Assembly: GCF_023612255.1 (NCBI RefSeq)
Contig: NZ_CP063231.1
Coordinates: 2,028,001 to 2,092,000 of the forward strand
Direction of reading: 5' to 3'
Length of the DNA: 64,000 nt
From: Luteibacter flocculans
GTDB lineage: Bacteria > Pseudomonadota > Gammaproteobacteria > Xanthomonadales > Rhodanobacteraceae
Made by a program: the position numbers and the translations under genes. Positions 44,346 through 52,431 of the stretch are shown one piece after another. The first letter of the stretch is position 1. Every line of letters starts with the position of its first letter. The notes beneath the pieces are model-generated. The model made no database searches, had not been told where the DNA came from, and was given only the letters and a program-made list of their open reading frames with translations.

Positions 44346-45385
44346 CAGGCTGCGACTCCGAGGTCGGCCAGCAGCAGGCGCAGCGTGGCCCATTGCACGC
44401 GTTCGGCATCGGTCGTCAGCGCCGGCGTGGCCGTGCCGAGTTGTGCGGCCAGCGCCTCGATATCCGGGCTTGGCAGGAGATGATCGATATTCATTGGCGG
44501 TGCCAGGCGGAGTCGCTTGGGGCCGTCGGTCAACGCAGGAGAGACCCCGAAGCGCCTACCAAGCACGCGTAGGCACGTTTTCTCGGGATCAGGCGGAAGC
44601 GCCTGCAGGTGTGCAACGACATCGCCATCCAGAAAGGGCGGGACAAGCTCGACGCCTTCGGCCCGGAACAAGGTGCGGCACAGCGGCAGATAGTCGGCCG
44701 AGGTGTCGCGTCGAAGCACCTGGTCGGCACCGTCGCCGCTGATGGCAAGTTCGATCCCATCGCGCCGCATGGCTCGGGCCAACAGGAGCTTCGCCATGGG
44801 ATGCAGGTTGAACAACGGCTCTTCGAGATGGCGCATGGCATCGGGCACGGCGTCAACGAAGTCGGCCTCACTGACTTCCACGACCACTACCGCGACGCCC
44901 GATCGCCTCGCCGTCTCGAGTGCGGCGTCAAGTTCGTCGTAGCCGGGCAGTCTCGTCGTCAACACATAGGCGGGGAGGTGGGTGGCTCCGAGGGTGTCCA
45001 GCATCGCGAGGAGCAAGGCGGAATCGAGGCCGCCACTCAGCGCGATCGCGGCGGGTCGGTTGCTCTTTACGACACGCTCCAGCGACGCGAGAAGAAGCGA
45101 TTCCAGATCGCCCGCTTTCGAGACCATGGGCCGAGGGGCGACGGTAAGGCCGCTGGGCGAAGTCAGAAGCGCATACCTGGGAGGCACCGCAAGGAAGTCC
45201 GCGAGTACTGTGCGTCCCGGCAAGCGCATGCCACTGAAGTATCCGGCGACCGCGCCCGTATCGACGTGTCCGCAAGCGAGCGATCCGCGGCTGATCAGCT
45301 CACGGATGCTTGTGCCATATGTTCCGCTCGCGGGATGGTAAATAAGCTGTTCGAAGCCGAAGGCGTCGCGGTGACCAAGGATCAT
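44345..45385 (-). CDS. Asparagine-synthetase-like enzyme lacking the glutaminase domain
   Basis: A 346-residue protein keeping the adenylating PP-loop SGGLDSA (residues 117-123), the later conserved SGDGADQVLRRDTSADYLP, and a relic of the inter-domain linker (YFSGMRLPGRTVLADFLAVPP). The first 80 residues are too short for a glutaminase and have no Cys2, so ammonia from glutamine is unlikely. Comparable enzymes without glutaminase activity (beta-lactam synthetase, lasso peptide cyclase) join an activated carboxylate to an amine instead. An amide- or ring-forming role is inferred. The start overlaps the radical SAM stop (ATGA). Confidence 0.82.
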   Translation of the reverse strand: MILGHRDAFGFEQLIYHPASGTYGTSIRELISRGSLACGHVDTGAVAGYFSGMRLPGRTVLADFLAVPPRYALLTSPSGLTVAPRPMVSKAGDLESLLLASLERVVKSNRPAAIALSGGLDSALLLAMLDTLGATHLPAYVLTTRLPGYDELDAALETARRSGVAVVVVEVSEADFVDAVPDAMRHLEEPLFNLHPMAKLLLARAMRRDGIELAISGDGADQVLRRDTSADYLPLCRTLFRAEGVELVPPFLDGDVVAHLQALPPDPEKTCLRVLGRRFGVSPALTDGPKRLRLAPPMNIDHLLPSPDIEALAAQLGTATPALTTDAERVQWATLRLLLADLGVAA

Positions 45386-46227
45386 TCGAAGCGGGCCTTC
45401 TCTGCCTGGACTTCGGCGTGCCGCATCATCCGATGCGGCTCCATCGATGCGCTACCGCCGCGGCAATGGAAGCACGCCTGCAGTGCCGTCTCGCGCATGA
45501 GATACGCGTGAAGCTCGTCGACCAACGAATCGCCGTCGTGCAGCGGGATCCCATCGTGCGTGAAGTCATTCGCCCCGCGATGAAGTGTCTGCATGTGCGG
45601 CGGTCGGGTGCAGGTGTAGAAGATGCCATCACGAATGAGGTGGCAGCGTTCCCTGAGCCAACAGTCGTGGTAGACCGCCTGCGTCTCAGCCACGTCGTGT
45701 GACACAGGGTCGCGCGTCATACGCACGAACTGAGTCTGGGTTTTCCAGTTGAGCGCCACGTTGAAGCGCGTCGCCTGGGCCTCGATGTGCGTTACGAGTG
45801 CGGCACCGAGACGCGGTTTTGGGTAGAGCGAGATCGTCAGCGCATCGACTTCTTCCCAGAACGCGTCGGGGAGGCGGCCGAGTAGCAAGCCGTTCGTCGT
45901 CACCGAGATTTTCGGTGCGATTCCCGTCGCTCGAACGCCGCGAAGTATCGCGACCAGGTCCGGATGTAGCGTGGGCTCACCGCCGACCAGCTTGAAGACG
46001 CGCGGTTTGACGACGCGTGCCGCCCGCACGAGGTCCTCGAACAACGACGCCGGGTCGGCCGTCCAGGGGGGCAACAGTGGCGACAGCGAGCAGCATTCGA
46101 CGCACGTCAGGTTGCAATGATCCACGATGTGAGCTTCAAGGGATCGCGTCTGGATGCGTCCATCGACGATAGGATAGTGACGCTCCATGAGCGGGGGGAA
46201 AACGTGCTCCCGTTCGACCGTGCTCAC
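45382..46227 (-). CDS. Radical SAM protein
   Basis: A 281-residue radical S-adenosylmethionine enzyme. The cluster motif CNLTCVEC gives Cys38, Cys42 and Cys45 (CxxxCxxC), followed by KLVGGEPTLHPDLV (GGE motif) and ISVTTNGLLL. Further Cys near the C-terminus (CWLRERCH, YTCTRPP, ACFHCRGG) could bind an auxiliary iron-sulfur cluster, as in SPASM or twitch enzymes. The start is taken as GTG at 46227: AGGAG lies seven bases ahead and GTGA overlaps the previous stop. An ATG at 46245 is an alternative. The substrate is unknown. Confidence 0.85.
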   Translation of the reverse strand: MSTVEREHVFPPLMERHYPIVDGRIQTRSLEAHIVDHCNLTCVECCSLSPLLPPWTADPASLFEDLVRAARVVKPRVFKLVGGEPTLHPDLVAILRGVRATGIAPKISVTTNGLLLGRLPDAFWEEVDALTISLYPKPRLGAALVTHIEAQATRFNVALNWKTQTQFVRMTRDPVSHDVAETQAVYHDCWLRERCHLIRDGIFYTCTRPPHMQTLHRGANDFTHDGIPLHDGDSLVDELHAYLMRETALQACFHCRGGSASMEPHRMMRHAEVQAEKARFE

Positions 46228-47222
46228 GACGCGTCTCCTACACATTGGATATAGAAATCAGCCAGACCGTTACGCTCCCGCGCGAGCATCGAAACCATCT
46301 CCATGGCGCCGCGCAGGCGTTCCTCGAAACCTGCGCGACCCGCTATCCAGCCTTCGAGCACCCAGTGCTTCGTTGCATGCATGACGCACGACACGTCCAC
46401 GGCCCAGCGCATGCGATCGGCGTGTAGCGGGCGGAGACTGAGGTAGCCCGCCAGGAAAGAGCGGGCGAGCGTGGCGTTCTTCAAGGGCAGGTGATTCAGG
46501 CACCTGACGACCTCGAATTCGCGTGGCGCACCGATGGAAGCTTCCCAGTCGATGATCAGCGGGGGCAAGCCGGCATGGAAAAGGTAATTGAACTGGTTGA
46601 AGTCGTTGTGGATCGGTTGCTCCGTATCGTCGAACGGGAAGGCCTCGATGGCGCGCGCGTAGCAGGAAGCGAACATGTCACGGCAGACCGCCAAATAGCG
46701 TGTAACGCTTGAGCTATCGATGCCGACATGTTCCGGTATGAACAGGCTGCTCGGTTCCAGCCGGAGAAGCTCGGCCTCGGCATCGATACGACCCAAACGC
46801 AGGGAAAGCGTGTCGGGGGAGGGCGTGGTTACCTCGTCCAACCTCGCATGCAGTGACGCCAGGCAGCGGCCAAGGCACGCCCATTCCGCAGCCGAGTAGG
46901 TGTCGTAAGGTCGGTGTGTACCGGCTTCCCAGCGAGTCACGAGGATCCGTTGACCGTCGTGTTCCGTCGAAGTCTTACCCGTCGTCGTCCTGATCAGCGA
47001 CTGGACGCGGTAGGCGTCATCGCGGTAAGAACCGAGAAACGCGATCAGCTCCGCTTCCCGTGCGCCACGGAGGCTGTCTGCCGCCGTGAACCGTTTGACC
47101 GCCACATCTCCCTGGTCTGTCGACCACCGGGAAACGCGCTCGGTCACCGGCATAGGCTTGCCCAGAGGACGCAGGTCATAGTCGTTCGGGAAAGCCAGCG
47201 AAGCGGGGAACGAGGAAGTCAC
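46224..47222 (-). CDS. APH-fold phosphotransferase (GTG start)
   Basis: A 332-residue kinase-fold protein. The catalytic loop HNDFNQFNYLF (HxDxxxxN) and the metal-site LIIDWEAS are visible, with an N-terminal lobe containing DVAVKRFTAAD. It starts with GTG immediately after the FkbM gene's TAA, so the two are coupled. Antibiotic-type or amino-sugar/amino-alcohol phosphorylation is the usual chemistry; within this locus it could phosphorylate an intermediate or provide self-protection. It is distinct in sequence from the APH-fold gene at 39643. Confidence 0.8.
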   Translation of the reverse strand: MTSSFPASLAFPNDYDLRPLGKPMPVTERVSRWSTDQGDVAVKRFTAADSLRGAREAELIAFLGSYRDDAYRVQSLIRTTTGKTSTEHDGQRILVTRWEAGTHRPYDTYSAAEWACLGRCLASLHARLDEVTTPSPDTLSLRLGRIDAEAELLRLEPSSLFIPEHVGIDSSSVTRYLAVCRDMFASCYARAIEAFPFDDTEQPIHNDFNQFNYLFHAGLPPLIIDWEASIGAPREFEVVRCLNHLPLKNATLARSFLAGYLSLRPLHADRMRWAVDVSCVMHATKHWVLEGWIAGRAGFEERLRGAMEMVSMLARERNGLADFYIQCVGDAS

Positions 47223-47972
47223 TTAGATCGACTCGCCAGGTCCGAACCGGTAAGGATGCCCGGTAAGGAACGTGTTGTGCCCCACATATCGAAGGTTGTA
47301 CATCGCCGGGCGGAACAACAGCCGCGTTTCGTTATTTGCGATGCCGAGCAGGGGGTAGAGGTCGCGGTCGACGAAGAAGGCGTTATTACCCATGTCGTCG
47401 CAGCACACCAGCTCATAGCCGAGCGTCTTGCCGAGGGCAACCAGTGACTCGAGGCTGGCTCCGTAATGGGTCGATCCGTCCCAGGCATGGTTGGCGTCGA
47501 AGGCCATGACCCAGCGTTCGGGAGGCGCATAGTACGGGTTGTATTCCACGACGACGATGCGCGCACGATGACGACGCAGCGCACGCCATACCCAGTAGTC
47601 GTTGCCGTCGATATCGAGGGAAAGAAAGTCGTACACAGCCGGCACCCCGGCTTCGTCGAGCAAATCGTCCGCCATATCAGGCTGGACGCGCTCTCCGATC
47701 AACGTCACGTTCTTCGCTTCGCCGTAGTTCTCCCGCAACCGTCCAAATCGGTAAGCGGATGCCTCGATCAACGTGCCAGACCAACCTTGCTCACGCAGCA
47801 ACAAGGCCGTATTGCTGTTACGCAAGCCGTCGCTGGCCCCAATATCGACACAGTATCGATTCGTGGTCGGGATACGTTCCAGAATACGGGAGAGAATCGC
47901 TTCCTCGGTGCCCTGGGAATACAAGCCGGGCATCAGCCTGGACAGATCGATTTGCGGAGTCCCTTCATGCAT
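47223..47972 (-). CDS. FkbM family methyltransferase-like protein
   Basis: A 249-residue SAM-dependent methyltransferase-like protein. Motif I is CVDIGASDGLRNSNT (residues about 41-55), then LIEASAYRFGRL, and the family-typical FLSLDIDGNDYWVWRAL lies near residue 116. FkbM-type enzymes commonly O-methylate hydroxyls in natural products or surface sugars. It is the first gene of the tightly coupled minus-strand run (FkbM, APH, radical SAM, two AsnB-like, GT). A weak ribosome site precedes it, 73 bases after the upstream small gene. Confidence 0.82.
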   Translation of the reverse strand: MHEGTPQIDLSRLMPGLYSQGTEEAILSRILERIPTTNRYCVDIGASDGLRNSNTALLLREQGWSGTLIEASAYRFGRLRENYGEAKNVTLIGERVQPDMADDLLDEAGVPAVYDFLSLDIDGNDYWVWRALRRHRARIVVVEYNPYYAPPERWVMAFDANHAWDGSTHYGASLESLVALGKTLGYELVCCDDMGNNAFFVDRDLYPLLGIANNETRLLFRPAMYNLRYVGHNTFLTGHPYRFGPGESI

Positions 47973-48045
47973 GCCGTGCCAGCCATAGGGTTGCGATGAC
48001 CGAATGATAGCGAAGATGCCAGCCTAGAGAAGATGACCTACAAAC

Positions 48046-48519
48046 TCACCGCCCAGCTGACGCGATGATGGCCAGAAGCTGTGCCCTCAGCACCGCGGCA
48101 CGCGCGTTGTCACCGGCGCTAAGCAACTCGCGGTCGCGATCGTCGATTTCGGTAAACACGATGTCACCGGCGCGATTCACCCGTGGTGGTATCACCGCGC
48201 GCTCATCGGGACGACCCGGCACGCTGGGGCTGTGGAAGACGTGGTCACGGCATTGAGCGTGCGTCCATAGCGCCAACGCGATCCTCGGACCCGCACGCGA
48301 TGACGTGGGATCGAAGTCGACTTCTCCAGCCCGGATCCAGGCGTGGGGATATACCTCGCCGTCCTCATGGAGAAAGCCTAGGACCAGGGACACATCCGGG
48401 TAACACGCTGTGAGCTGGAAAGCGTCGTGGAAACAGAAGCGGGCGCCTCTGAGCACGCCGGCCTTTGCGTCTCTAATGGCATCGGGTAAGGGCTCGATAG
48501 TCTCAATGAGCTGCTGCAT
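48046..48519 (-). CDS. Small protein with possible transglutaminase-like Cys-His-Asp triad
   Basis: A 157-residue soluble protein. The segment around residues 28-75 contains RFCFHDAFQL, VSLVLGFLHED, YPHAWIRAG and VDFDPTSS. This C...HAW...D-x-T order matches small transglutaminase/papain-like proteins (CxxxA...HAW...DxT), suggesting Cys, His and Asp as an active site. Lasso-peptide B2 leader peptidases use the same fold, but strong similarity is not evident. AAGGAG precedes the start. It is 73 bases upstream of the FkbM gene on the same strand and may belong to that unit. Confidence 0.65.
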   Translation of the reverse strand: MQQLIETIEPLPDAIRDAKAGVLRGARFCFHDAFQLTACYPDVSLVLGFLHEDGEVYPHAWIRAGEVDFDPTSSRAGPRIALALWTHAQCRDHVFHSPSVPGRPDERAVIPPRVNRAGDIVFTEIDDRDRELLSAGDNARAAVLRAQLLAIIASAGR

Positions 48520-48593
48520 CTTAGTCTCCTTACCAGGATTGAAGGCGGAGCGGGGCGGGATCGACGTCCTTGGGACACTCGATCTAATCAGTC

Positions 48594-49409
48594 CTAATCG
48601 GAAATCACAATGCCCCGCGAGGGAGTGGATTGTCCATCAATCGTTTTTTCGGCGAGGTATCGGGCCGGTGGCTTGCCTACCGTCTTGCGAAACATGGTGA
48701 CGAAGCCGCTGGCATCTTCATAGCCCAACTCGAACGCCACCGTCTGCACGCTCTCACCCTTCGTCAACCGCTGAAGCGCGAGGATGACGTGCAGCTGCCT
48801 TCGCCACTGTCCGAAACCCATGCCGATTTCGCTTTGCAGCAGGCGGCTCAGGCTTCGCTCGCTCATGCCTATTCGTGCGGCCCAGTCGGCCTTCGAGCTT
48901 TTATCGTCGGGCGCTGCCAGCAGGTATTCCGCAATGCGCCGCAATCGAAGGTTGCGCGGCATGGGGAAATGCAGGTCCTCCAAGGGAGCCAGCGCCAACT
49001 CGTCGAGCAATGCCGCAATCAGGCGGTCCTCCCGGCCACCCGGCATGTAAAGCGCAGGAAAGCCGGCCACCGTCAGCAATAGCTCACGTAGCAGTGGGGA
49101 GACCGAGATCGTGCAACAGGTTTTCGGAAGATTCGATGCCGCGTCCGGCTCCACGAACACACAATGACATTCCGTTTCACCCGACCCACGTGCCGAGTGT
49201 GGCAGGTTGCCTGGAATCCATATGGCGCACTGCGGCGGTACGATCCACACACCGTCTTCGATTTCGCAGTTGAGGACGCCGCGAACAGAGTAGATCAGTT
49301 GGGCCTTACGGTGCTGGTGCTTCGTGTTTTCCCAGTCTTTTGCTACCGATGTGGCGCTCAAGGCAACGACGCGCCCCGGTACGTTGTCGATGTCGATCTG
49401 TATGCTCAT
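48594..49409 (-). CDS. AraC family regulator with cupin N-terminal domain
   Basis: A 271-residue regulator. The N-terminal cupin-like domain (KHQHRKAQLIYSVRGVL, IPGNLPHSARG) is followed by a C-terminal double helix-turn-helix (DWAARIGMSERSLSRLLQSE, then VQTVAFELGYEDASGFVTMF). It lies between the TonB-receptor unit and the biosynthetic unit on the same strand, well placed to control either. The ATG at 49409 is preferred to a GTG at 49433; both lack a strong ribosome site. The stop overlaps a direct repeat (CTAATC at 48584 and 48594). Confidence 0.85.
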   Translation of the reverse strand: MSIQIDIDNVPGRVVALSATSVAKDWENTKHQHRKAQLIYSVRGVLNCEIEDGVWIVPPQCAIWIPGNLPHSARGSGETECHCVFVEPDAASNLPKTCCTISVSPLLRELLLTVAGFPALYMPGGREDRLIAALLDELALAPLEDLHFPMPRNLRLRRIAEYLLAAPDDKSSKADWAARIGMSERSLSRLLQSEIGMGFGQWRRQLHVILALQRLTKGESVQTVAFELGYEDASGFVTMFRKTVGKPPARYLAEKTIDGQSTPSRGIVISD

Positions 49410-49484
49410 GTTGGTGACGTCGCCGACCGACACGGTGTGTGCCTAGCCTCATCTGGAATTCAAGTCGTTATGGAAGCCGTTGGA

Positions 49485-49886
49485 TTATTGAGGCGACACC
49501 GCGCCAGTCGACAGCAATTCTCTAGCCATATCGATGGCCTGCTCGCGTGAAGCGGCAAGGATCATCGGATAACCCCAAAACTTAGCAAACATGGCCGACA
49601 TGGCTTTATAAGCAACACGTTTTGCCTGACTTGGCTCAACGACGATCATGGCAAGAACCAGCGTTCGCAATTGAAGCTTGTGCTTCTTCATCCAGAGCGA
49701 AACGAGCTTCTTTTCCTCCGGCGTATGCTCATGGTCTTCGGAGGGAGAGGAATCACTCAAGATGACGAATGACTCGCCGCGCTTTAAATTGGCCTCGAAT
49801 TCATCGAAGTCTTTCTGGGCGTCATGCCCAGGCTGGTGTGAAAAGTTCATCCATACCAGTGGAAAATCCGAGCTATTCATCGTCAT
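49485..49886 (-). CDS. Hypothetical protein downstream of TonB receptor
   Basis: A 133-residue soluble protein of unknown function. It opens MTMNSSDFPLVWMNFSHQPG, continues with a charged helix (DFDEFEANLKRGESFVILSD), an acidic His-containing loop (PSEDHEHTPEEKK) and an alpha/beta-like C-terminal part (MIVVEPSQAKRVAYKAMSAM). The alternation resembles SpoIIAA/STAS-like folds, but this is only a fold guess. AGGAG lies 7 bases before the ATG at 49886. It follows the TonB receptor gene by 101 bases on the same strand and may share its regulation. Confidence 0.65.
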   Translation of the reverse strand: MTMNSSDFPLVWMNFSHQPGHDAQKDFDEFEANLKRGESFVILSDSSPSEDHEHTPEEKKLVSLWMKKHKLQLRTLVLAMIVVEPSQAKRVAYKAMSAMFAKFWGYPMILAASREQAIDMARELLSTGAVSPQ

Positions 49887-49987
49887 TTGCCAACTCCTGT
49901 GTTCTTGCCGCTGAACGGGCGTGGATTTTCTCCACGGTCGATGGTTAGGTGCAGGGTTCGCGTGGCTAACGCCTGCACCGAGACAAA

Positions 49988-52309
49988 TCAGTACTTGAGG
50001 TTCAGCGTCACCATCACGTTCCGTGGCGCGCCATAGCCGACTGTGTCGAAGTCGCCTTTCTGTAATGCGTACTTCCGATCGAGTAGGTTGTTGACGTTGA
50101 CCGCGACGTCGATTCCCTTCGCTATGGCATAGCGTCCCATCAGCGACACCATGGCATACGACGCCTGCTCTCCGCCCAATGTGCTGGTGCCGGTGTTCGC
50201 CGCCTCGTAGAAGCGACTTTGCCACTTGATCCCACCGCCCAGCGTAAGTCGGCTCCAGCTTCCAGAAAACTGATGCGTGCTGAAAAGCTGTGCCGTGGTG
50301 CGGGGTAGCTGCGAGTTCAGGCGTACACCTTTGCCGTCCTTGGCCGTAAAGTGGGCGAGACCTGCATATACACTCCAGCCGCGCGCCAGTTCGCCCTGAA
50401 GGTCCAGCTCGACGCCGCGCGACGTTGTCCCGTTCACGCTCTCATAGGCCTGGGCGCCGCTTGGTGTATATCGCCCAGCGACGATCTGCGCGGCGTTGTC
50501 CAGATGGGTATCGAACAAGGCGACCGATGCATTGAGACGCCCTTCGAGGTAATCGCCTTTCAGCCCGATTTCTCTGGTTTTACCTTTGGCCGGCGTGAGC
50601 ACGTTGCCGTTGTTGTCGCGGTAGTCGGTTTGCGGGTTGAAGATGCCGGTGTAGCTGACGTAGGCCGAATAGGTCGTGTTGATGTCATAGATCAGGCCGG
50701 CGTATGGATCGAACTCACCGGATTTCTTGTAATGAAAAGGCGCGCCGTTGACGTTCTCGTTGATTTCATAGGTGGTGAAGCGGCCGCCCACGACGAGTTT
50801 CAGGGGATCGGCAAGCGAAAAACGGGCTGCGGCATAGACACCGACTTGCTTGATTCGGGTTTGGGTCGGTACCGACGCCATCGCCTCGAAGTCGGGCCGG
50901 GGGTAGGGCGAGCCGAGGTCGTAGATGTTGACTGGCACCAAGCCTGGATAAAACGGAGGAATGTCCCGTTCGCTGCCGTCGCGCCAAGAACTCGTCGCGC
51001 CGACCACCACGTCGTGGGAGCGGCCCAAGAGTTCTACAGGGCCGCTTGCCATGACGTCCAGGGTGTTTTGGTGGCTGCGGCCTTCGGACGCTAGCGCTAC
51101 CGGATAGGCCCCGAAGGGATAGGCGCCCAGCCCCGTGAGACGATCAGGACGGCCGCCCAGCGCGATCAGGTGTGAGTCGAATCCGGTGCGATACTGATTG
51201 GCAACGGCCCGTAGGTTCCACCCATTGGCAAAGCGGTGTTCTATCGTGGCGAATGCGGTTTTCATATTTGTGTCCCAACCGCTCCATGTCTGCCCGAAGG
51301 ACTTTGAGCGTGGGTAGTCCGCTTGTGTGCCGTCACTGAACCAGAGCGGTAACCCTCCCCAGGTCGAACCCTTAGGGGAGCTGTCCTGATAGTCGAAGCC
51401 CATGCTTATCGACGTGTCGGGCGTCAGATCGGCCTCGACGACGCCGTAGAATGCCTTCCTCCGCGGCTTGTATCGGTCGATGTAGGAGTTTCCGTCCTGA
51501 TACGTCCCCACCACACGTGCTCGGACGCGGCCGTCCTTGGTCAGAGGCGTCGAGACGTCAGCGGTTCCCCGGTGGGTATCCCAACTGCCTGCGCCGAGAG
51601 ACGCAGATGCCGAGAAATCACGGGTGGGCCGTTTGCGTACCAGATTGATGGCGGCCGAGGGATTGCCGGTGCCGGTCAGCAAGCCGGAGGCACCACGTAC
51701 GACCTCGACACGATCGTAAAAGGCAGTGTCGAGAGAACCGATGCCGCTGCCATTGACAACATCACCAACGGCCGTTGGTATCCCGTCATACTGAATGTTG
51801 TTAATCAGGAAACCGCGGGAATAGAAGCTCGTCCGTTCGCTGTCGGACTGGTACGAGGTGACGCCTGCGGTGTTATCCAGCACGCTCTGTACCGAGTTCA
51901 ATTGCTGGTCGTCCATGTGTTGACGCGTGATCACCGTGACCGCCTGCGGTGTCTCGTTCAACGCTAGCGGCAGGCGCATGGCCGCCGCCGTTTTTCCCGT
52001 CGTGTATGAACCGGTCCCCTCAGTCGCCTCGGGGCCCACATGGCCTGTGACGATCACGACCGGCAAGGTCAGCTTGTCCTTGGACGCGTGCTCCTTGGCA
52101 TTGTCCTGGACCGGCGTCGGCTCGGCGGCGAAGGTGCTCTGCGCGCTGATGACCAAGGCGACGACCATGGCAGAACCCAGATTGTTGCGCGCCGCACACC
52201 CGAGTAATCCCTTGGGGCGGGCCCGCTGTGGACGGGCAGGGACTGTCCTGCACATACGTCCGAAAGGCCTTCCCTTGCACGATAGCCTGCGCATACAAAT
52301 ACGACTCAT
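49988..52309 (-). CDS. TonB-dependent siderophore receptor
   Basis: A 773-residue outer-membrane receptor, or slightly shorter. A plug domain (LPLALNETPQAVTVITRQHMDDQ, VEVVRGASGLLTGTGNPSAA) precedes a 22-strand barrel ending in the aromatic LNLKY. The plug sequence is of the FpvA/FhuE-like ferric-siderophore receptor type. The N-terminus is long and Arg-rich before the hydrophobic leader (AMVVALVISAQSTFAA), so translation may start at a later ATG such as 52255. It imports an iron chelate or similar ligand using TonB energy. Neighbouring sensor kinase, LuxR fusion and AraC genes are candidate regulators. Confidence 0.9.
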   Translation of the reverse strand: MSRICMRRLSCKGRPFGRMCRTVPARPQRARPKGLLGCAARNNLGSAMVVALVISAQSTFAAEPTPVQDNAKEHASKDKLTLPVVIVTGHVGPEATEGTGSYTTGKTAAAMRLPLALNETPQAVTVITRQHMDDQQLNSVQSVLDNTAGVTSYQSDSERTSFYSRGFLINNIQYDGIPTAVGDVVNGSGIGSLDTAFYDRVEVVRGASGLLTGTGNPSAAINLVRKRPTRDFSASASLGAGSWDTHRGTADVSTPLTKDGRVRARVVGTYQDGNSYIDRYKPRRKAFYGVVEADLTPDTSISMGFDYQDSSPKGSTWGGLPLWFSDGTQADYPRSKSFGQTWSGWDTNMKTAFATIEHRFANGWNLRAVANQYRTGFDSHLIALGGRPDRLTGLGAYPFGAYPVALASEGRSHQNTLDVMASGPVELLGRSHDVVVGATSSWRDGSERDIPPFYPGLVPVNIYDLGSPYPRPDFEAMASVPTQTRIKQVGVYAAARFSLADPLKLVVGGRFTTYEINENVNGAPFHYKKSGEFDPYAGLIYDINTTYSAYVSYTGIFNPQTDYRDNNGNVLTPAKGKTREIGLKGDYLEGRLNASVALFDTHLDNAAQIVAGRYTPSGAQAYESVNGTTSRGVELDLQGELARGWSVYAGLAHFTAKDGKGVRLNSQLPRTTAQLFSTHQFSGSWSRLTLGGGIKWQSRFYEAANTGTSTLGGEQASYAMVSLMGRYAIAKGIDVAVNVNNLLDRKYALQKGDFDTVGYGAPRNVMVTLNLKY

Positions 52310-52363
52310 TAATGTTTAGACGTCGTATTAGAACCCGCGGCCTGTCAGGCTCGATGGCGAATT

Positions 52364-52399
52364 TAGGCCAGATGATTGTTCAAGTAGGCCAAACTTGGC
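52364..52399 (-). promoter_or_regulatory. Direct repeats and dyad upstream of TonB receptor
   Basis: TAGGCCA occurs at 52364-52370 and 52385-52391, 21 bases apart (two helical turns), and the second copy overlaps the perfect dyad GCCAA-AC-TTGGC (52388-52399). They lie 55-90 bases upstream of the receptor start in the 122-base gap after the sensor kinase gene. The pattern fits an activator site, but no binding protein can be assigned from sequence. Confidence 0.4.
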
Positions 52400-52431
52400 G
52401 AACGGAGCGAGCTGCCTACGTCTTCTTCTCG

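Noticed and set aside
44345-48519. Lasso peptide cluster
   Set aside because: AsnB-like and transglutaminase-like proteins are present, but there is no visible precursor peptide, no B1/RRE protein and no ABC exporter, and the AsnB homologue has other partners. Only the chemical analogy is kept.
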